A stretch of DNA of 41,330 nt, from the NCBI GenBank assembly GCA_017507325.1, contig JAFWBD010000003.1:1-41330 (forward strand), written 5' to 3'. Both the position numbers and the translations under genes were made by a program. Below, one piece after another: positions 15,639 through 23,858 of this stretch (position 1 is its first letter; every line of letters begins with the position of its first letter). The stretch is from Clostridia bacterium. GTDB taxonomy: Bacteria; Bacillota; Clostridia; Oscillospirales; SIG627. The notes under the pieces are model-generated. The model did no database searches and was not told the DNA's origin. It worked only from the letters and a program-made list of their open reading frames with translations.

Positions 15639-17526
15639 TTCTATGAAAAATCTTCCCTTAGGCTTCGAAAAGGGAACCGATTCCACAGAAGCCAGATTCA
15701 AGGCCTCTTCGCCCCAAGCTGGCCCCGGCGGCGGATTCAGACCCGGCGGCAGAGGCGGTCCGGGCAGAGGAATGGGTCAGGCGGTGGAAAAGGCCGCAAA
15801 CGTCAAAAAGACCCTGTTCCGTCTTCTTCACTATTTCAAAGCGGCCAAAAAGCTTTTGATCCCTCTGTTTCTTTCGGTGGTTTTGGTGACTCTCGCTGCT
15901 CTCTTTGCACCCAATCTTCAAGGTGATGCCATTGACCATATTGACAATCATCGCTGGGATGATTTGATCGGCTGCTTGATCTTTTTGGGAATTGCGTATC
16001 TTGTCAATATTGTTTTTTCTCTGTGCCAGTCTCTTTTGGCGGCCAATCTCAGCCAGTTTATTGTAAAGAGAATGCGCCACGATCTGTTCAAAAAGATCGA
16101 TAATCTTTCTATTAAGTATCTGGATACCCATTCCAACGGCGATATTATGAGCCGTATGACCAATGATATCGAAAATGTGTCCAATACCATCTCCCACAGC
16201 CTCGGCTCCTTGGTCTCGGGTGTTTTAACCGTTGTCGGCACCGTTGCCATTATGTTCTATCATTGCTGGCAGCTGACCCTGATTACCATGTTCACCGTGA
16301 TCCTGACCATCGTGGTTACCAAATATATGTCGGGGGTAATGAGAAAGGTCTATCGGAAGCGTTCGAAAATGCTTGGTATGCTCAACGGCCATTCCGAGGA
16401 AATGATCACGGGATACCGCTCCATCGTGGCCTATTGCAAGGAGGACGACGTCATTCGTGAATTCAACGAAACCTCCGATGAACTGACCAAGGTCAGCATC
16501 ACGGCTGAGATCCTCGGAGGTTCTATGGGCCCGATTATGAACTGTATTTCCAATATCAGCTTTGTGATCGTGGCGGCCTTCGGCGGCTTCTTTGCTTTCC
16601 ACAATCTGATCTCCATCGGTACCATTTCCAAATTTATCATCTACGCCAAGCAGTTCTCCCGCCCCATCAACGAGATCGCTCAGCTTTACGGCACCATTCA
16701 GACCGCCATTGCCGGTGCGGAGCGTGTCTTTGCCTTAATGGACGAGCCCGACGAGGATAACAGCGGAAGCGTTTGTATGGATCGGGTGAAAGGAGAGGTG
16801 GAGTTTAAAAACGTCAACTTCTCCTACGTTCCCGAAAAGAGAGTGCTCCACGATTTCAATCTGAAGGTCAAGCCGGGACAGAAGATCGCCTTGGTTGGCG
16901 CCACGGGAAGCGGAAAAACAACGGTGGTTAATCTTCTGATGCGATTTTATCCCGTGGATTCGGGTGAAATTCTGGTGGACGGCGTGAATATCTGGGATAT
17001 CAAGCGTGATGAATTGCGAAAGAACATTGCCATCGTGCTTCAGGATACCGTGCTCTTTTCCGATACCATTGAAAATAACATTAAGTATGCCAATCCCGGG
17101 GCAGCGGATGAGGAAATGATCTATGCCGCCGAAATGAGCAATTCCGCCTACTTTATCGACCATCTTCCCGACGGCTACAAGACCTATTTGGCCTCGGCGG
17201 GTGCGGGGCTCTCCCAGGGACAAAGACAGCTTCTTGCCATTGCCAGAGCGGTTTTGGCCGATCCGAAAATTTTGATTCTGGATGAAGCCACCTCCTCCGT
17301 GGATACCCGCACTGAGAAAAACATTCAGGATGCTATGGTGAAATTGATGAAGAACCGAACCAGCCTGATCATTGCCCATCGCCTTTCCACCATTCGCGAT
17401 GCCGACCGCATTGTGGTGATGGATCACGGCAGAGTGGTGGAAATCGGAAACCACGAAGAGCTTTTGTCCTTGAAGGGCAGATATTTCGAGCTTTACAACA
17501 CTCAGTTCTCGGGAAATAAAACCTGA
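15631..17526 (+). CDS. ABC exporter half-transporter with canonical nucleotide site (subunit 2 of heterodimer)
   Basis: This 631-residue fused permease-ATPase has a ~60-residue cytoplasmic N-terminal extension with a Gly/Arg/Pro-rich stretch (about 31-50). Six membrane segments follow (about 70-370), then an NBD with Walker A GATGSGKTT (about 423), signature LSQGQ (about 527), Walker B ILDEATSSVD with catalytic Glu (about 551) and switch His in IIAHRLST (about 583). It supplies the catalytic residues lacking in the upstream subunit, so the two form one asymmetric exporter. It overlaps that subunit by eight bases. LSQGQ in place of LSGGQ is a common variant in this subunit class. Confidence 0.92.
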   Translation: MRDSMKNLPLGFEKGTDSTEARFKASSPQAGPGGGFRPGGRGGPGRGMGQAVEKAANVKKTLFRLLHYFKAAKKLLIPLFLSVVLVTLAALFAPNLQGDAIDHIDNHRWDDLIGCLIFLGIAYLVNIVFSLCQSLLAANLSQFIVKRMRHDLFKKIDNLSIKYLDTHSNGDIMSRMTNDIENVSNTISHSLGSLVSGVLTVVGTVAIMFYHCWQLTLITMFTVILTIVVTKYMSGVMRKVYRKRSKMLGMLNGHSEEMITGYRSIVAYCKEDDVIREFNETSDELTKVSITAEILGGSMGPIMNCISNISFVIVAAFGGFFAFHNLISIGTISKFIIYAKQFSRPINEIAQLYGTIQTAIAGAERVFALMDEPDEDNSGSVCMDRVKGEVEFKNVNFSYVPEKRVLHDFNLKVKPGQKIALVGATGSGKTTVVNLLMRFYPVDSGEILVDGVNIWDIKRDELRKNIAIVLQDTVLFSDTIENNIKYANPGAADEEMIYAAEMSNSAYFIDHLPDGYKTYLASAGAGLSQGQRQLLAIARAVLADPKILILDEATSSVDTRTEKNIQDAMVKLMKNRTSLIIAHRLSTIRDADRIVVMDHGRVVEIGNHEELLSLKGRYFELYNTQFSGNKT

Positions 17527-17540
17527 TCCTGCCGTTGTAA

Positions 17541-17726
17541 GCCAAAAGTAAAACCAATTTATCGCTTGCCTCAGAGGAAACGCTAAGGCTCATTGCCGAG
17601 GGCAAGCTGGATACCGAGCCGCTGATCACGCACAGCTATCCGCTCGCAAAGATCGACGAGGCGTATGATCTTTTTGAAAATAGGCGAGACGGAGTGATTA
17701 AGGTCGCAGTGGAGTGTGGCATTTAA
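17541..17726 (+). pseudogene. Remnant of a zinc-type alcohol dehydrogenase C-terminus
   Basis: From about 17570 the frame reads LRLIAEGKLDTEPLITHSYP, then LAKIDEAYDLFENRRDGVIK, then VAVECGI and a stop at 17724-17726. This matches the last ~45 residues of medium-chain (zinc) alcohol/threonine dehydrogenases, where the LITH block and the EAF/EAY-DGVIKV ending are conserved. No start, cofactor domain or zinc site is present: the frame is closed upstream at 17538. It is therefore a decayed 3' fragment left between the ABC exporter and the methyltransferase, marking an old deletion or insertion junction. Confidence 0.75.
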
Positions 17727-17760
17727 TCGCTAAAAAATGAAATTTGGAGGTGTGTGTCAT

Positions 17761-18351
17761 ATGGACATCATCGAACATTACGATTTGTTGATTGATGAAG
17801 GTAACGATCCTTTTCGTGATCCGCCTATTTTGCAAGAATATATGTCTCAATGGGACGGCGAACGATTTGTAGAAGCCTTGGAGCTTGCGGGAAACAAAAA
17901 GGTTCTTGAGATTGGAATTGGCACAGGAAGAATCGCCGTTCAGGTTGCCCCGCTTTGCATGGCCCTCACCGGGATCGATATTTCTCCGAAAACCATCGAG
18001 CGAGCCAAAGAAAACTTAAAAGCGTGCAAAAACGTTTCTTTTGTATGTGCTGATTTCGGTGACTATCAATTTTCCGGGACATTCGACGTGATATATTCAT
18101 CCCTCACGATGATGCATTTCAGAGACAAAAAACAGGTTGTTACGAAAATTGATACGTTGTTGAACAAAGGCGGTATCTTTTGTGTGTCCATAGACAAGAA
18201 TCAAAGCGAATACATTGATATGGGGACACGCCGAGTCAGGGTATATCCTGATACGCTTGATCATATGAAATCGCTGATCGAGGAAACCGAAATGTCTGTT
18301 GCAACGGTGTTTGAAACCGATCGTGCATATGGAATCGTCAGCAAAAAATGA
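17761..18351 (+). CDS. Class I SAM-dependent methyltransferase
   Basis: This 196-residue Rossmann-fold methyltransferase has motif I VLEIGIGTG at residues 48-56, an acidic end of strand 2 in TGIDISPK, motif II-like FVCADFGDYQF and motif IV-like FDVIYSSLTMMHF. It resembles the methyltransf_25/UbiE-like small-molecule group; the substrate is unknown. ATG 17761 is ten bases behind GGAGG; an upstream ATG at 17737 is less well placed. Base composition is lower in GC than in the flanking genes, and it sits behind a dehydrogenase fragment, so acquisition by transfer is plausible. It ends 110 bases before a bidirectional terminator. Confidence 0.85.
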   Translation: MDIIEHYDLLIDEGNDPFRDPPILQEYMSQWDGERFVEALELAGNKKVLEIGIGTGRIAVQVAPLCMALTGIDISPKTIERAKENLKACKNVSFVCADFGDYQFSGTFDVIYSSLTMMHFRDKKQVVTKIDTLLNKGGIFCVSIDKNQSEYIDMGTRRVRVYPDTLDHMKSLIEETEMSVATVFETDRAYGIVSKK

Positions 18352-18460
18352 TCGAAGCAATCCCAAATTGACAGAGAGCGAATGGGTTTTAAAAGACGAC
18401 CGATTCTTTTAGCAAAATCAGCTGAAACCTCTGTTTTCTCATCTCAAAAAATAAAAAATA

Positions 18461-18492
18461 TGCACCCAAAAGTCAGCTGACTCTTGGGTGCA
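18461..18492. terminator. Bidirectional intrinsic terminator between the methyltransferase and oadA
   Basis: TGCACCCAAAAGTCAG at 18461-18476 pairs with CTGACTCTTGGGTGCA at 18477-18492 in a nearly perfect long hairpin. T-rich tracts lie on both sides (TTTTTT after 18495 on plus; a T-rich tract on minus below 18460). It serves convergent genes. Confidence 0.85.
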
Positions 18493-18514
18493 TCGCTTTT
18501 TTGGAGATTATCGC

Positions 18515-19963
18515 TTACAGAGCGTTTACCGTTCTGTCGTCAATGATCAATTCTCTGACAGCGTTTTCACTCTGAGCGGCAGGGGCGGCGGGAGCGGCAG
18601 CTTCTGCCTTGGGGCCGCCGTTGTTTCTTTCCTCAAGGAATTTGGAGGCTACCTGAGGGAAGAGGGCATAGGAGAGAACGTCCTCCTCGCACTTGGCAAG
18701 GTCACCGGCTTCGGCGGTGTACTTCTCAAGCTCGGGAGCAAGAAGGTCGGCGGGACGGCAGGTGATCACCTCGTCGTTGCCGATGGCTTTCTTGCGAACC
18801 TCTTCGTTCACGGGAGCGGGAAGCTGACCGTATTCACCGCGAAGCAAGCCCTTGGTCTCCTTGGTAATCATCTTATAGCGCTCGCCGCAGAGCACGTTCA
18901 AAACGGCCTGAGTACCAACGATCTGGCTGGTGGGGGTAACCAAGGGAGGATATCCGCAATCCTTACGAACGCGGGGAATCTCAGCCAAAACGTCGTAGTA
19001 CTTATCCTCGGCATTCTGCTGTTTCAACTGAGACAGCAGGTTGGAGAGCATTCCGCCGGGAACCTGATACAGAAGGGTCTTGGTATCTACGTTCAAGACC
19101 TTGGGATCCAGGATCTTCTCGGCCTTCATCTTATCGGCAATGCCGCGGAAATGAGCGGCGGCCTGAGCCATCAACTCAAGATCCAAGCCGGTGTCGCGCT
19201 CGGTGCCCTTCAAAGTAGCAACCAAGGCTTCGGTTGCGGGCTGAGAGGTACCGTTGGCAAGAGGAGACAGAGCACAGTCCACAATATCAACTCCGGCCTG
19301 AGCGGCCATCAGGTTGGTCATATCACCGGTACCGGTGGTGTTGTGGGTGTGCAAATGGATGGGGCAGGAGACCGCGCCCTTAATGGCCTTCACCAGGGAA
19401 TAGGCATCATAAGGGAGAAGAAGGTTTGCCATATCCTTGATACAGATCACGTCGGCGCCCATTTCCTCGATCTTCTTGGAAAGGGTCACGAAGTATTCCT
19501 GATTGTGAACGGGGCTGGTGGTGTAGCTGATGGCAACCTCACAAATACCGCCGTAATTCTTAACGGCATCCACAGCCTTTTTCAGGTTTCTGGTATCGTT
19601 GAGAGCATCGAAAACACGAACGACGTCAATACCGTTTTCGATGGATTTGCGAACGAAGGCATCCACCACGTCATCGGCATAGTGCTTGTAGCCGAGAATG
19701 TTCTGTCCGCGGAAGAGCATTTGAAGCTTGGTGTTGGGAAGAGCCTTTTTCAGGGTGCGAAGTCTCTCCCAGGGATCCTCGTGCAGGAAGCGCATGCAGG
19801 AATCGAAGGTGGCGCCGCCCCAGCACTCCAAGGACCAATAGCCGATCTTATCCAGAATCTCACAAGCGGGGAGCATATCCTCCAGCTTCATTCTGGTAGC
19901 GGCCTGAGACTGGTGTGCATCACGGAGAATGGTATCCGTAATGAATAATTTCTTTTCAGACAT
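18515..19963 (-). CDS. oadA: Oxaloacetate decarboxylase alpha subunit (carboxyltransferase)
   Basis: This 482-residue carboxyltransferase of the OadA/PycB type transfers CO2 from oxaloacetate (or a related acid) to biotin. The TIM barrel starts with FITDTILRDAHQSQAATRM, which holds the metal-binding Asp. It continues with VICIKDMANLLLPYDA, whose lysine is the expected carbamylated residue, and HLHTHNTTG with two metal-binding histidines. A PYC_OADA domain follows from about 290. The C-terminus ends in a linker with an Ala/Pro-rich piece (about 450-468) but has no biotinyl domain; that is a separate gene in the same operon. It is last in the operon, 14 bases after oadB. Methylmalonyl-CoA or glutaconyl-CoA substrates are unlikely, since this is the pyruvate carboxylase-type fold. 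Confidence 0.93.
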   Translation of the reverse strand: MSEKKLFITDTILRDAHQSQAATRMKLEDMLPACEILDKIGYWSLECWGGATFDSCMRFLHEDPWERLRTLKKALPNTKLQMLFRGQNILGYKHYADDVVDAFVRKSIENGIDVVRVFDALNDTRNLKKAVDAVKNYGGICEVAISYTTSPVHNQEYFVTLSKKIEEMGADVICIKDMANLLLPYDAYSLVKAIKGAVSCPIHLHTHNTTGTGDMTNLMAAQAGVDIVDCALSPLANGTSQPATEALVATLKGTERDTGLDLELMAQAAAHFRGIADKMKAEKILDPKVLNVDTKTLLYQVPGGMLSNLLSQLKQQNAEDKYYDVLAEIPRVRKDCGYPPLVTPTSQIVGTQAVLNVLCGERYKMITKETKGLLRGEYGQLPAPVNEEVRKKAIGNDEVITCRPADLLAPELEKYTAEAGDLAKCEEDVLSYALFPQVASKFLEERNNGGPKAEAAAPAAPAAQSENAVRELIIDDRTVNAL

Positions 19964-19976
19964 AACGAACTCCTTT

Positions 19977-21257
19977 TTAACCGAAGAGGGCGATCAAAAC
20001 ACCGGCTGCAATTGCGGAGCCGATTACACCGGCAACGTTGGGACCCATTGCGTGCATCAAAAGGAAGTTGGAAGGGTTCTCCTTCTGTCCAACGCTCTGA
20101 GAAACGCGAGCCGCCATGGGAACGGCGGAAACACCGGCAGAGCCGATCAAGGGATTGATCTTCTTCTTCAAGAATAGATTCATAAATTTGGCGAGTAAAA
20201 CACCGGCACCGGTACCAAAGCTGAAGGCAACGATACCCATTGCCAAAATGCCGAGGGTTTGCCAGTTCAGGAAGGCTTTGGCAGTGGCGGTAGCACCTAC
20301 GGAAATGCCGAGGAAAATGGTAACGATGTTCATCAATTCGTTCTGAGCGGTCTTGGCGATACGATCCACGACGCCGCTTTCACGCATCAGGTTACCCAGC
20401 ATCAAGCAGCCCACCAAGGGGGTGGCAGAGGGAACCAGGAAGGCTACGAATACCGTAACGGCGATGGGGAAGATCATCTTCTCGCGCTTGCTGACCGTGC
20501 GCAGTCCCTCCATGGTGATCTGGCGCTCCTTCTTGGTGGTCAAAAGCTTCATGATCGGAGGCTGAATGAAGGGAACCAGAGCCATATAGGAATAAGCGGC
20601 AACTGCAATGGGCCCCAAAAGCTCGGGAGCGAGCTTAGAGGTTACGTAGATGGCGGTAGGACCGTCAGCACCACCGATGATACCGATGGAGGAAGCTTCC
20701 AAGGGAGAAAAGCCGAGGGTGGTGGCGCCCAAATAGGTAATGAAAATACCGAACTGAGCGGCGGCACCCAAAAGAAGGCTCTTGGGATTGGCAATGAGCG
20801 GACCGAAATCGGTCATGGCACCGATTCCAAGGAAGATCAGACAGGGATAAATGCCCAATTTGATTCCGAGGTAAAGATAGTCCAAAAGCCCGGCCGAGCC
20901 GAGAGCGAACAGATCCCAGTGAACGTGACCCTCCGCAAAATATTCGGGATGGTACATTTCCGCACCGGGAAGATTGGTCAAAAGCATACCGAAAGCGATG
21001 GGGAGAAGAAGCAGGGGTTCGAATTTCTTTACAATCGCCAGATACATCAAGAGGAAGGAAATGGCGAGCATAGCAAGCACCTTCCAATTCTGCGCCAGCA
21101 AGGAAAAACCGGTTTGCTTCAGAAAATCCACGATCACTTCCGTGTATACCGAGCCGCTGTTTCCGCTGTCAACGGGATCGGAAGCGGCAAATACACATAC
21201 CGACAGCGAGGAAACAACAAGCAGAACAGATAAAAGGATCAGGAAAAACTTCTTCAT
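19977..21257 (-). CDS. oadB: Sodium-translocating decarboxylase beta subunit
   Basis: This polytopic membrane protein (426 residues) couples decarboxylation of carboxybiotin to Na+ export. The family core is clear: [40 protein letters not shown] and the C-terminal [19 protein letters not shown]. Unusually, the core is preceded by what reads as a cleavable signal peptide: [20 protein letters not shown] ending at CVFA-AS, then a short Ser/Gly/Asp-rich spacer. I chose ATG 21257 because the ATG at 21284 would overlap the biotin-carrier gene and adds a non-hydrophobic leader. It works with the neighbouring alpha, gamma and biotin-carrier subunits. Confidence 0.93.
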   Translation of the reverse strand: MKKFFLILLSVLLVVSSLSVCVFAASDPVDSGNSGSVYTEVIVDFLKQTGFSLLAQNWKVLAMLAISFLLMYLAIVKKFEPLLLLPIAFGMLLTNLPGAEMYHPEYFAEGHVHWDLFALGSAGLLDYLYLGIKLGIYPCLIFLGIGAMTDFGPLIANPKSLLLGAAAQFGIFITYLGATTLGFSPLEASSIGIIGGADGPTAIYVTSKLAPELLGPIAVAAYSYMALVPFIQPPIMKLLTTKKERQITMEGLRTVSKREKMIFPIAVTVFVAFLVPSATPLVGCLMLGNLMRESGVVDRIAKTAQNELMNIVTIFLGISVGATATAKAFLNWQTLGILAMGIVAFSFGTGAGVLLAKFMNLFLKKKINPLIGSAGVSAVPMAARVSQSVGQKENPSNFLLMHAMGPNVAGVIGSAIAAGVLIALFG

Positions 21258-21268
21258 AATCGTTTGCC

Positions 21269-21631
21269 TTATGCGATGGTGCAAAGAAGAGCACCGGATT
21301 CGACGGTTGCACCCTTGGCAACGGCTACAGCACCGATCACACCGTCGGCGGGAGCCATAATTTCATTTTCCATTTTCATTGCTTCCAGAATGAAAAGGAC
21401 GTCGCCCTTCTTAACGTTCTGACCAGCGGAAACGTTTACGGCCAGAATGGTTCCAGGCATGGGAGCCTTAATGCTTTCGCCGCCTGCGGGAGCAGCAGCG
21501 GGAGCGGGAGCGGCTGCAGGAGCGGCTGCGGGGGCTGCAGCGGGAGCGGGAGCTGCAGCAGCGGCTGCATCAATCAGTTCAATCTCTACCTCGTAGGCAG
21601 TTCCGTTTACACTTACACGATACTTTTTCAT
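21269..21631 (-). CDS. Biotin carboxyl carrier protein of the sodium-pump decarboxylase
   Basis: This 120-residue biotinyl domain protein has an N-terminal start ([19 protein letters not shown]), an extreme Ala-Pro linker (residues 22-50) and a C-terminal lipoyl/biotinyl fold. The biotin acceptor lysine K86 is in EAMKMEN. It shuttles the carboxyl group from OadA to the OadB membrane pump. In enterobacterial OadA this domain is fused to the alpha subunit; here it is free-standing, as in GcdC/MmdC-type complexes. The next gene starts 11 bases after its stop. A biotin ligase must be encoded elsewhere. Confidence 0.93.
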   Translation of the reverse strand: MKKYRVSVNGTAYEVEIELIDAAAAAAPAPAAAPAAAPAAAPAPAAAPAGGESIKAPMPGTILAVNVSAGQNVKKGDVLFILEAMKMENEIMAPADGVIGAVAVAKGATVESGALLCTIA

Positions 21632-21652
21632 TGGTTTAATCTCCTTCTGATG

Positions 21653-21952
21653 TTAAATTTTTTTGATGGAAACAATACGGATGGCATTGGTGTCAACACC
21701 GCATTCTTCCGCAATGGCTACGCCGATGGCGGCAATGATTTCCTGACGGTTGACGGAACCGGTTGCAACAGCAGCCGCGGCGGGAGCAGCGGGAGCGGGT
21801 GCGGGAGCGGGAGCCGAGCCGACAGAGTTTTGTTTTTGCTGGTCAATAGAACAGATAGCGCCGAGAATCTTGCAAAGCAGAATGATGCAGATCAATCCGA
21901 TAAACACGGTTCCCATGCCCATCACGATTACAAACCAACTGGGAATGCTCAT
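21653..21952 (-). CDS. oadG: OadG-family gamma subunit of sodium-pump decarboxylase
   Basis: This 99-residue protein has one N-terminal membrane segment (about 5-30: WFVIVMGMGTVFIGLICIIL), an Ala-Pro linker (residues ~45-62) and a C-terminal soluble part (EIIAAIGVAIAEECGVDTNA). This is the OadG layout; the subunit holds the alpha and beta subunits together. The start is ATG 21952, behind GGAGGATATATCT; a longer in-frame start at 21979 has no better site. It is the first gene of the operon, followed by the biotin carrier, oadB and oadA. Confidence 0.85.
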   Translation of the reverse strand: MSIPSWFVIVMGMGTVFIGLICIILLCKILGAICSIDQQKQNSVGSAPAPAPAPAAPAAAAVATGSVNRQEIIAAIGVAIAEECGVDTNAIRIVSIKKI

Positions 21953-21983
21953 AGATATATCCTCCTTGAAAAAATTCAAACTA

Positions 21984-22012
21984 ATTCTACAACAAATGTC
22001 AAGTTATTTCAA
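21984..22012 (-). promoter_or_regulatory. SigA-type promoter of the oad operon
   Basis: On the minus strand TTGAAA (22012-22007), 17 bases, TAGAAT (21989-21984). It is divergent from and ~100 bases away from the gltX promoter. The stretch in between is AT-rich and shows no riboswitch-like fold that I can recognise. Confidence 0.65.
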
Positions 22013-22110
22013 GCAAAAATTAACATTTAACATTTATTTAACAATTTTCACCGTCGCTTCGATTTTTTTGATTTTTTCAGGGATTTTTCCTTCGGATTCT
22101 CGAAAAAATA

Positions 22111-22139
22111 TTGAAAAAAAGTTTCTCTTGTGCTATAAT
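22111..22139 (+). promoter_or_regulatory. SigA-type promoter of gltX-glnS
   Basis: TTGAAA (22111-22116), 17 bases, TATAAT (22134-22139). The leader is only about 25 bases, so no T-box fits between promoter and start. Confidence 0.8.
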
Positions 22140-22169
22140 CAACCAAATATATCTTCGTAGGTGCAAAAA

Positions 22170-23840
22170 ATGAAAAAAATTCAATTGTCATACAGCGAAA
22201 GAGAGGAGCTTTGTGCTCTTTTGTTTCCCGAGGTTCGGGAAAGCTGTGAAGAGATCGAGGCTCGCTTTCCTCCCCGTGATCTGAAGGAGGGCGCCGTGGT
22301 TTCCCGTATGGCCCCCAGCCCGACGGGATTCGTTCATTTGGGAAATCTTGTGCAGGGGCTGACCTCCGAAAGAATGTGCCATCAGTCTGAGGGCGTCTTG
22401 TTCTTGCGTGTGGAGGATACCGATGCCAAACGAGAGGTACCCGGAGCCATTGAAACTCTGATCCAAACCCTGGCGCATTACGGCATCTCCTTTGATGAGG
22501 GTGCTACCCTTGAGGGAGACTTTGGTCACTACGGCCCCTACCGCCAGAGAGCCCGTAAGGATCTGTATCACGTTTTTGCCAAAAAGCTTTTGCTGGAGGG
22601 GCTTGCTTATCCCTGCTTCTGTACGGAGGAGGAGCTCTCCGATATTCACAACCGCCAGGAGCAGAATAAAGAAAACTTTGGTTATTACGGGAAGTGGGCC
22701 GTCTGGAGAGATGCTCCCATGGCTGAAATTCGAAAGGCCTTGGATGAGGGGTTTCCTTGGGTTTTGCGCATCCGCTCCACCGGCTCGATTGAAAACAAAA
22801 TCGCCTTTACCGATCTGATCAAGGGAAAAATGGAGTTGACCGAAAACGATATTGACCACGTTTTGCTCAAGTCCGACGGGATCCCAACCTATCATTTTGC
22901 CCATGCGGTGGACGACCATCTGATGCATACCACCCACGTGGTTCGGGGCGATGAGTGGCTTCCTTCCTTGCCCTTCCATCTGCAGCTGTTCCGCGCGCTG
23001 GGCTTTCGGGTTCCCAAATACCTGCACATCGGCCCCTTGATGAAGATGGACGGAACCAGCAAAAGAAAGCTTTCCAAGCGCCGCGATCCCGAATTGGCGC
23101 TGACCTATTATAAGGCAGAGGGCTTTCCCATTCGCTCGGTGTACGAATATATCCTCACCATCCTCAATTCCAATTTTGAGGATTGGAGGAGAGCCAATCC
23201 GAATCTTCCCGCAAGCGAATTTCCGTTCTCTTATAAGAAAATGAATCCTGCAGGCTCACTTTTTGAGTATATGAAATTGGTGGACGTTTCCAAAAACGTT
23301 ATCAGCAAAATGACCGCCCGGGAGGTTTACGAGGAGATTTGCGCCTGGACCGAGGAATTCGATCCCGAGCTTTTCGCCCTTTTGAAGGCGGATCCCGAAA
23401 AGGCCCTTGCCATTCTCTCCATCGGAAGAGGAGGGCAGAAGCCTCGCAAGGATCTGGGTACCTGGAGCGAGGTGCGCTCCTATCTGAGCTTTTTCTACCG
23501 TCCCTTGTTCGTCTCGGAGGAGGCAATGCCCAGTCACGTTTCCCGCGAGGATACGGCGGCTGTTCTGAACGCATACCGAGCCCTTTACTGTGAGGGGGAC
23601 GATGCGGACACTTGGTTCCAAAAGATCACGGATCTTGCCGTTTCTCTTGGGTTTGCGGCAAAGCCCAAGGAATACAAAGCCTCCCCCGAATCCTTTAAGG
23701 GCCACGTGGGCGACGTGAGTATGGTTCTGCGCATTGCCGTTACCGGCAAGAGCGCTTCCCCCGATCTGTATTCGGTTATGAAAATTCTCGGAAAGGAAGA
23801 GGTTTTGAGCCGCTTGGATCAAGCGCTTTCGAAGCTTTGA
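22170..23840 (+). CDS. gltX: Glutamate--tRNA ligase, long form
   Basis: This class I aminoacyl-tRNA synthetase attaches glutamate to tRNA. The HIGH-type motif is PSPTGFVHLGN (HLGN about residues 56-59) and the KMSKS-type motif is KRKLSKR near 300. The protein is 556 residues from ATG 22170 (a GTG at 22161 would add three), longer than the usual ~480. About 45 extra residues precede the catalytic core (charged, SYSEREELCALLFPEVRE). Codons just downstream of the promoter favour the ATG. It is followed after 18 bases by glnS. With a dedicated GlnRS present, this enzyme could be discriminating for tRNA-Glu (inference). Confidence 0.93.
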   Translation: MKKIQLSYSEREELCALLFPEVRESCEEIEARFPPRDLKEGAVVSRMAPSPTGFVHLGNLVQGLTSERMCHQSEGVLFLRVEDTDAKREVPGAIETLIQTLAHYGISFDEGATLEGDFGHYGPYRQRARKDLYHVFAKKLLLEGLAYPCFCTEEELSDIHNRQEQNKENFGYYGKWAVWRDAPMAEIRKALDEGFPWVLRIRSTGSIENKIAFTDLIKGKMELTENDIDHVLLKSDGIPTYHFAHAVDDHLMHTTHVVRGDEWLPSLPFHLQLFRALGFRVPKYLHIGPLMKMDGTSKRKLSKRRDPELALTYYKAEGFPIRSVYEYILTILNSNFEDWRRANPNLPASEFPFSYKKMNPAGSLFEYMKLVDVSKNVISKMTAREVYEEICAWTEEFDPELFALLKADPEKALAILSIGRGGQKPRKDLGTWSEVRSYLSFFYRPLFVSEEAMPSHVSREDTAAVLNAYRALYCEGDDADTWFQKITDLAVSLGFAAKPKEYKASPESFKGHVGDVSMVLRIAVTGKSASPDLYSVMKILGKEEVLSRLDQALSKL

Positions 23841-23858
23841 TGGAAGGAGTAAAACGTA

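Noticed and set aside
18488..19948. 486-codon open frame antisense to oadA
   Set aside because: oadA has clear catalytic motifs and operon context. The antisense product is low-complexity and unlike any family.
22013..22169. T-box or riboswitch upstream of gltX or the oad operon
   Set aside because: The gltX leader is about 25 bases. The remaining sequence is AT-rich without a conserved fold that I can recognise.
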